Shown here: piece by piece, positions 60,130 to 64,000 of the stretch
Position numbering within the stretch: position 1 is the first letter of the stretch
Layout: the number at the start of each line of letters is the position of its first letter
Assembly: GCF_041146795.1 (NCBI RefSeq)
Contig: NC_135170.1
Span: 27,088,033 to 27,152,032, forward strand
Reading direction: 5' to 3'
Source of the DNA: Maylandia zebra
Lineage: Eukaryota > Chordata > Actinopteri > Cichliformes > Cichlidae
Length of the DNA: 64,000 bases
Made by a program: the position numbers and the translations under genes
Notes under the pieces: model-generated
What the model saw: the letters and a program-made list of their open reading frames with translations, nothing else
Databases searched by the model: none
Told to the model about the DNA's origin: nothing

Positions 60130-61129
60130 CCTGCAGGCTGGCAATACACAGATTGTGTATAAAGATAACCTGGTTGTGATGGCAATTCCTGTATCCAGTA
60201 TTCATAATGCATGATACTGTAAAATGTTTGCTTTTGTAAAAATGTAAATAACACTGTTAATATGCTTTGAACCATGTTATAATAAATGATAAAATATATG
60301 ACTAGAAGCACTTGTGAAATTAAGAAGGAAGTGCAGTACTACACAAGAATTTACGACGTTGATTACAGATCAACAAACAAATTATGACAGGTTTCATGCA
60401 ACGCCTCAGGGACCATACAGTTGAAAATTTGTACACTGCACCTGCTCATTTGAATTAAATTAACCTTTGTGGTCATTATCTTAATGTTTATAATGTTCTG
60501 TCAAAATCATTTTGTCAATTTACAGGCAGCTATATCGCAGTGATGGCCTCTGGGAACACAGTGAATCTGGAACAAACACATGTCTGACTGGCCAAATTGT
60601 GTTACTGTCATTAGTTGTTTGATTCTACCTAAAAAAGAGAAGTTTTTACCTTGTAAATAAAATATGTGGATGCAGTATGAGAAGATGAAATGTTGTCTGT
60701 CAAAGCCTCGTACTTAGAAATTAAGAATATATGTTAAAGAAAGCCTGAATGAAGCAGCAGCTTTATGTTGTTAGCATTGCTCTTCTGGCAAAAACAACAC
60801 CTGCCTCTTTGCTTTACCGTCATGCTAACAGGAACTGACAAGTGAGGTAATAACTGCAGCCATCTTTAAACTGAGCCCTGATCCCGATTCTGACATTGGA
60901 TTCAATATAAATATGAGCACAAATGTTCTGCTTATCAATTAAGAAATAGAGATTGTGTGTTAACTTCTATTTCCTGAAAGATCTACAAAATAATCTCAAT
61001 ATTTAAAACAGGTTTATTGATGCTATCAATAACTTTGACTTTCAGTTCATGGAAAAGTGGGACATCTTCTTTATTTATAACAATAAAGTAAGTTTGTGAA
61101 CATGTGTTTGCATGCTCCAGTGAATGTTT
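59105..61129. other. Gene-free stretch with CA microsatellite
   Basis: No exon or ORF with recognisable similarity. A CA repeat of about 20 units lies at 60087-60127. The 126-codon ORF at 59424-59804 has no domain signature; its hydrophobic middle is probably chance. Confidence 0.5.
60087..60127. repeat. (CA)n microsatellite
   Basis: About 20 uninterrupted CA units. Confidence 0.97.
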
Positions 61130-61483
61130 AAAGTGGACCTATTATGCTTTTCTTTGTTTTCTGTCATGTTAAACATGGCCAACATTTCAGGTTGCTAAAT
61201 CCATGTAAAAGAAATGTAGATTTTCATCCACTTATAGCTCTTTATGAGGCTGGTTATACCAAATATGGCTGTCAGAGATAGATCTGCAAATCTTTTGCTT
61301 GCGAGGGGCAGCTAATAAAGAAGGAGCTACGTCTTTTTTTGCAGGGAGCTGAACTGAGGGGCTGAATGACCCCCAGTATGAGATAAATATGGATTATTTG
61401 GAGCTGTGAATCATGCAAAGTCACTCCAGTAGAGTAAAAACATAAAAATCTGGAGTTTTAAATAAGTTTAATAGGTCCACTTT
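61130..61483. mobile_element. Short inverted-repeat element (MITE, 354 bp)
   Basis: AAAGTGGACCT at 61130-61140 is matched by its exact complement at 61473-61483. The body begins AAAGTGGACCTATTATGCTT, a sequence I recognise as a widespread fish MITE end. No coding capacity. Target duplication could not be settled. Confidence 0.75.
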
Positions 61484-61641
61484 CACTAAACATGGCAACA
61501 TTTCAACAAAAGTAAAGAAAAAACTTAAAAGCAGAAATAAATAGGCACTGCATTGTCTTAGACAGGAAGAGAGCAAAGACGGTTGCTAATTTAGTTCCAA
61601 ATGAGGCCACATGATGGTGTGGATGTGTAGGCGTCCTTATG

Positions 61642-61642
<1 letters not shown>

Positions 61643-61721
<79 letters not shown>
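61643..61721. repeat. (TA)n microsatellite
   Basis: About 39 uninterrupted TA units. It is followed at 61753-61779 by a TTA trinucleotide run. Confidence 0.97.
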
Positions 61722-61724
<3 letters not shown>

Positions 61725-62108
61725 ACAGGGTGATATATTTATTATATATATTTTATTATTATTATTATTATTATTATTAATCTCACTTTGCCAGACTTTA
61801 AATAGCACATACCAACATCTTGCTTGTCATTCATTTTCTGATGCCACACAGAGAACTTAAGGAAAAGTAAATTTGGAGATTAGCATGAAATAGATTTTAT
61901 ATACTGTATTTGTGTGTTTGATATTTACTAAACACCTTGTTTTCCTTCTCATGGTGTAAATCCTTAATTTTTTTGTTCAGAAAGTGAGCAGATTAACTGA
62001 GACACTGGCACAGCTACTGTATGAGGCAAAGCTAAATAACAGTTGAAGAAAACTGATACGTAACTTTGATTTGACGCAAGTTTGTGTAACTTTAGTAACT
62101 GTCTCTCT

Positions 62109-63173
62109 TCACACCTCTGACACCTCACCCCTGACAGGGAGGTGTAAATCAAGACCATGGTGGCAAAAGCGGTTCACGGCCGACCAGCTGGCCTTCTGCT
62201 TAATGAAGAGACGCAGCTTGTCCCTGAAGGTCTCTCCTAGAAAGCTGTAGATAATGGGGTTGAGGCAGCTGTTGGAGAAAGCTGCCAGATTAACAATGTG
62301 GCCTGTGAGCGGGTAGTCGTGCCACAGGGTGGTAGCAGTCCTCTGCGATGGGTCAGCTGTGCCCTGCAGTAGCTGAATGCTGATGAAGACGTTCTCTGGC
62401 AGCCAGCAGATGAAGAATACCAGAACCACCACCACAATCATGCGCAGAGCCTTCTGCCGCCGTGGCCACAGTCCACGGTGCTTCTGGGCCCTCATGAGAA
62501 TTCGCCCAATCAGAGAGTAGCATAGACCAATGATGGAGAAGGGCACCAAAAAGCCAATGGTTACCTCCAGCCACTGAATCTCAAAGACATTGGCGAAACA
62601 GAAGTGCACCTCACCTCTGTGCTGGGTCTGCACAATGGTGAAGGGGAGAAGCGTGGCCAGGATGGAGGCCATCCAAATGAGGCCACAGCTGAGCTTGGCG
62701 TGCTGCATAGTCCTCAGTGGGTTGCTGCTCATGGAGCTAGCCAAGGCGATGTACCTGTCAAAGCTCATCCACGTGAGAAAAAAGATGCTGCTGTACATAT
62801 TGACCTGCAGGAAAAGTGACATGAAGGTGCAGAGGACGGCGTAGTCGTAATACTTTTCATTCAGATTAAAGACCTCAATGAGGGAATCTGCCACCAGGAT
62901 GAGGTCAGCTACAGCCAGGTTAACAAAGTAAAGATCGGGGATGGTCATCTTCTCTCTGTGGTTCAGGTTCACCACCAGGATTAAGATGTTACCAATAAAT
63001 CCAATAGGAAAAAGGAGGATGGTATACAGGCAGGAAAGGAAGAGACCAACGATGTATGACTGGTATTTGTCTGAGTTTTCGCTTAAGTCTGTAGCATTGT
63101 ATGGATATGAAGTGTTCAGTTGTTCCGTACTGTTTACATATATCCAGACCCAAGAGATTGTCTGCCCTTCCAT
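62109..63173 (-). CDS. gper1: G protein-coupled estrogen receptor 1
   Basis: A single uninterrupted 354-residue frame. The N-terminus carries three N-glycosylation sequons (N14, N20, N26) before seven membrane helices. Diagnostic segments: [20 protein letters not shown] (TM1), [20 protein letters not shown] (TM2), [20 protein letters not shown] with DRY (TM3), FCWLPENVF-type [14 protein letters not shown] (TM6) and [20 protein letters not shown] with NPIIY (TM7). Length and sequence are as expected for fish GPER1, and the start [18 protein letters not shown] parallels zebrafish as I recall it. The receptor signals through Gs and EGFR transactivation in response to estrogens; in fish it is known for maintaining oocyte meiotic arrest. 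Intact, no anomalies. Confidence 0.97.
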   Translation of the reverse strand: MEGQTISWVWIYVNSTEQLNTSYPYNATDLSENSDKYQSYIVGLFLSCLYTILLFPIGFIGNILILVVNLNHREKMTIPDLYFVNLAVADLILVADSLIEVFNLNEKYYDYAVLCTFMSLFLQVNMYSSIFFLTWMSFDRYIALASSMSSNPLRTMQHAKLSCGLIWMASILATLLPFTIVQTQHRGEVHFCFANVFEIQWLEVTIGFLVPFSIIGLCYSLIGRILMRAQKHRGLWPRRQKALRMIVVVVLVFFICWLPENVFISIQLLQGTADPSQRTATTLWHDYPLTGHIVNLAAFSNSCLNPIIYSFLGETFRDKLRLFIKQKASWSAVNRFCHHGLDLHLPVRGEVSEV

Positions 63174-64000
63174 ACTGTCTGTGGTCGGCCTGTCCTAAAT
63201 CATAAGCCAAGTGTAAGTCACCTGTAGCTGCTACATCATTACACCACAGTAGTTCCCAGCTTCGCCTCTTCAAAGGGTGAATCATCTATGCTGTGACGGC
63301 ATGCTGGCAGAAGTCAGGTGAGTGGAGAGAATCTTTTATGGCTTCTTTGACCCCATGCTTACATCAAGTTTCATCTACCAAAAGATTTTTGAAGCCGAAC
63401 AGGAGCGCCTCCATGTCTTAAAATGGCCATTGGCCCTCAGCTTCTCCAATTCACATCACAACTGCAGTCCTGAGATTAAAGGGTGGCTTTTTTTTCTCCT
63501 CTTTTGAGTCATCTGATCTGAGTCCTGATTTGTCTCTTCAAGTCCACGTGTATCTCTATTCAGCAGGCTTTGACCCAAGATGTTATTGCTGTGACACCTG
63601 AGCTGTCTGAACAAAAACGCCCCTCCAAAAACAACAACATGAAAGACAATTAGGGGTAAAATCTTGGAAAAACAACACAAATCATTATAATCATGATACA
63701 AATGAGATATATCAGGTACATAACAGTTACTTAAAAATACTATCAAAGATAAAACATGAAAATTATACACCTTAAACAGAACATTTAGGGGAATAAATGA
63801 ATAGCAACAACCAAATGTGCACATTAACATTCAAGCTTTAGACTTAAACAGATGCATTGAAATCCTTCTTTAAAATCCTCAACCAATCCGAACACCCTCC
63901 CTGGTGAAACGCAGAGTGTATTCTGTATGGCAAACTTGACCTTTAACAAAAATTCTCAGCTCCCAGGGTTTTATTCCCATCAGAGTAAACCCCTCTGCAA
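63174..64000 (-). other. Upstream region of GPER1
   Basis: No second coding exon is recognisable. 5'-untranslated exons may lie here or beyond the window. Plus-strand ORF 63322-63507 and minus-strand ORF 63456-63830 have no domain signature. Confidence 0.45.

Noticed and set aside
61503-61860. ORFs rich in Ile-Tyr on both strands
   Set aside because: They translate the TA microsatellite and neighbouring TTA run.
62237-62844. Four ORFs overlapping GPER1 in other frames
   Set aside because: Shadows of the strongly conserved GPER1 reading frame.

Overview
The window is vertebrate genomic DNA, most likely a percomorph teleost (cichlid-like by its repeats, which I cannot prove here). It holds four spliced or single-exon host genes, GT-AG introns, AT-rich intergenic DNA, and many fish-type DNA transposons, L2-type LINE pieces and microsatellites.

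Layout. 470-4598 is a Tc1/mariner element whose transposase gene was split by a 5'-truncated L2-like LINE (793-3358). 4601-16815 is gene-free, apart from a possible pair of non-coding exons near 8.0-8.2 kb. IGFALS (+) lies at 16816-18713. DNAAF8/C16orf71 (+), which I reconstruct as 30 phase-consistent exons encoding 1417 residues, lies at 20315-28655. UNKL (-), 16 exons and 813 residues, lies at 34237-46309 and converges tail to tail with DNAAF8. 47.67-59.1 kb is a nested transposon island: a Tc1-like relic is split by a hAT unit with an 8-bp target duplication, which contains an 8.8-kb two-gene element (intact TNP2-like transposase plus a spliced DUF4806 gene). GPER1 (-) lies at 62109-63173.

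IGFALS, DNAAF8 and UNKL all map to human 16p13.3 (recalled, not searched), so this is a conserved neighbourhood and supports the gene names. The genes do not form one pathway: IGFALS is a secreted IGF carrier subunit, DNAAF8 is a cilium dynein assembly factor, UNKL is a CCCH/RING protein and GPER1 is a membrane estrogen receptor.

The two most interesting items are: (1) fish DNAAF8 carries a long C-terminal array of degenerate nucleoside-diphosphate-kinase-like modules, absent from the short mammalian protein as I recall it, and one module still shows the HGS active-site-like motif; (2) the 49.0-57.8 kb element pairs an intact TNP2-like transposase with a DUF4806 protein between related CCCAGT-type ends and a 174-bp subterminal repeat array. 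No tRNA, rRNA or CRISPR array was seen.
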